Source of the DNA: Flagellimonas spongiicola
GTDB taxonomy: Bacteria; Bacteroidota; Bacteroidia; Flavobacteriales; Flavobacteriaceae
DNA: 64,000 nucleotides
Direction of reading: 5' to 3'
Assembly (NCBI RefSeq): GCF_023502425.1
Contig: NZ_JAMFMA010000003.1
Location: forward strand, 186,001-250,000
The notes beneath the pieces are model-generated. The model had not been told where the DNA came from. It did no database searches and worked only from the letters and a program-made list of their open reading frames with translations. The position numbers were made by a program, and so were the translations under genes. This document shows, piece after piece, positions 63,707 through 64,000 of this stretch. The first letter of the stretch is position 1, and each line of letters begins with the position of its first letter.

Positions 63707-64000
63707 ATGATTACCCATCTTTCAGGAAAACTTGTTGAAAAGAACCCAACCTATGTAATTGTAGAATGCAATGGTGTTGGCTATTTTCTGAACATTTCAC
63801 TACATACGTTTTCCTTGTTGAAGGATGAGGAAAACATAAGACTTTTCACCCATCTACAGGTGAAAGAGGATTCACATACCCTATTCGGCTTTGTGGAAAA
63901 AGCCGAACGGGAGATTTTTCGACTTTTAATATCAGTTTCGGGCATTGGATCTAGCACGGCAAGAACAATGTTATCGTCTTTATCACCGACCCAAGTTCGG
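63707..64000 (+). CDS. ruvA: Holliday junction DNA helicase RuvA (partial, runs off window)
   Basis: RuvA binds four-way junctions and loads RuvB. The first 98 residues are in the window, read through to the edge without a stop. They start MITHLSGKLVEKNP, the OB-fold N-terminal domain, with CNGVGYFLNI and VKEDSHTLFGF, and continue into the helix-hairpin-helix region (SVSGIGSSTARTML). A full RuvA has about 195 residues. In flavobacteria sprA is often next (recollection). Confidence 0.95.
   Translation, partial: MITHLSGKLVEKNPTYVIVECNGVGYFLNISLHTFSLLKDEENIRLFTHLQVKEDSHTLFGFVEKAEREIFRLLISVSGIGSSTARTMLSSLSPTQVR

Noticed and set aside
1..64000. CRISPR arrays, insertion sequences, prophage or integrase genes
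   Set aside because: No regular spaced repeats, transposase or integrase-like proteins were seen; gene content is chromosomal housekeeping with a few accessory genes.

Overview
The window looks like core chromosome of a marine member of the Flavobacteriaceae (Bacteroidota). Clues are the AT-rich base use, promoters of the Bacteroidetes type (TTG, 18-19 bases, TAnnTTTG), almost no Shine-Dalgarno sequences, alternative complex III joined to an aa3-type oxidase, a PorT-family barrel next to ExbD genes, and lineage-typical families (DUF2723, DUF5916, DUF4097, DUF2807). I saw no phage, insertion sequence or CRISPR array. Coding density is high and no stretch over 300 bases lacks a gene; the longest gap, 38550-38961, holds a tRNA, its terminator and the rimP promoter and leader.

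Layout. 1-3476 (+): small membrane protein and two tandem ExbD pairs (a duplication), then a PorT-family barrel. 3471-9489 (-): PAP2-like membrane protein, rpoN, asnS, MMPL/RND exporter. 9564-17260 (-): the translation string rplM-rpsI-rpsB-tsf-pyrH-frr, split by a + strand ECF sigma / HEAT anti-sigma / two DUF4097 gene operon (10949-14115). 17511-20861 (+): a DUF5916 barrel and a lipoprotein. 20895-26586 (-): tyrosine/homogentisate catabolic operon (hppD, hmgA, fahA, flavin reductase, aminotransferase) with a divergent MarR gene. 27241-32720 (-): sulfatase, polA, asparaginase. 32788-35187 (+): cutC, phosphoesterase, a cysteine-free thioredoxin-fold protein. 35217-38549 (-): DUF2723 protein. 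38719-43408 (+): tRNA-Gln, then rimP-nusA-infB behind a structured leader. 43485-43856 (-): SPOR-like protein. 44092-55769 (+): actABCDEF-coxBA. 55893-57752 (+): DUF2807 protein and ruvB. 57744-58853: divergent TetR/cupin pair with two matching operators. 58904-64000 (+): queG, MFS transporter, malic enzyme, start of ruvA.

How it works together. The act-cox operon makes a quinol-oxidising complex (ActA-F) handing electrons through c haems to CoxB/CoxA. The hpp operon takes tyrosine to fumarate and acetoacetate, under a probable MarR repressor. The translation genes are ordinary apart from a long tail on S2.

Most interesting points: the same helix-hairpin-helix tail on ribosomal protein S2 and on the respiratory subunit ActC; duplicated ExbD pairs, one member of each with a conserved C-x-Y-C in the periplasmic part; a terminator-like hairpin with a possible competing fold in the rimP-nusA-infB leader; a thioredoxin-fold protein without cysteines; and good candidate operators for the TetR and MarR regulators.
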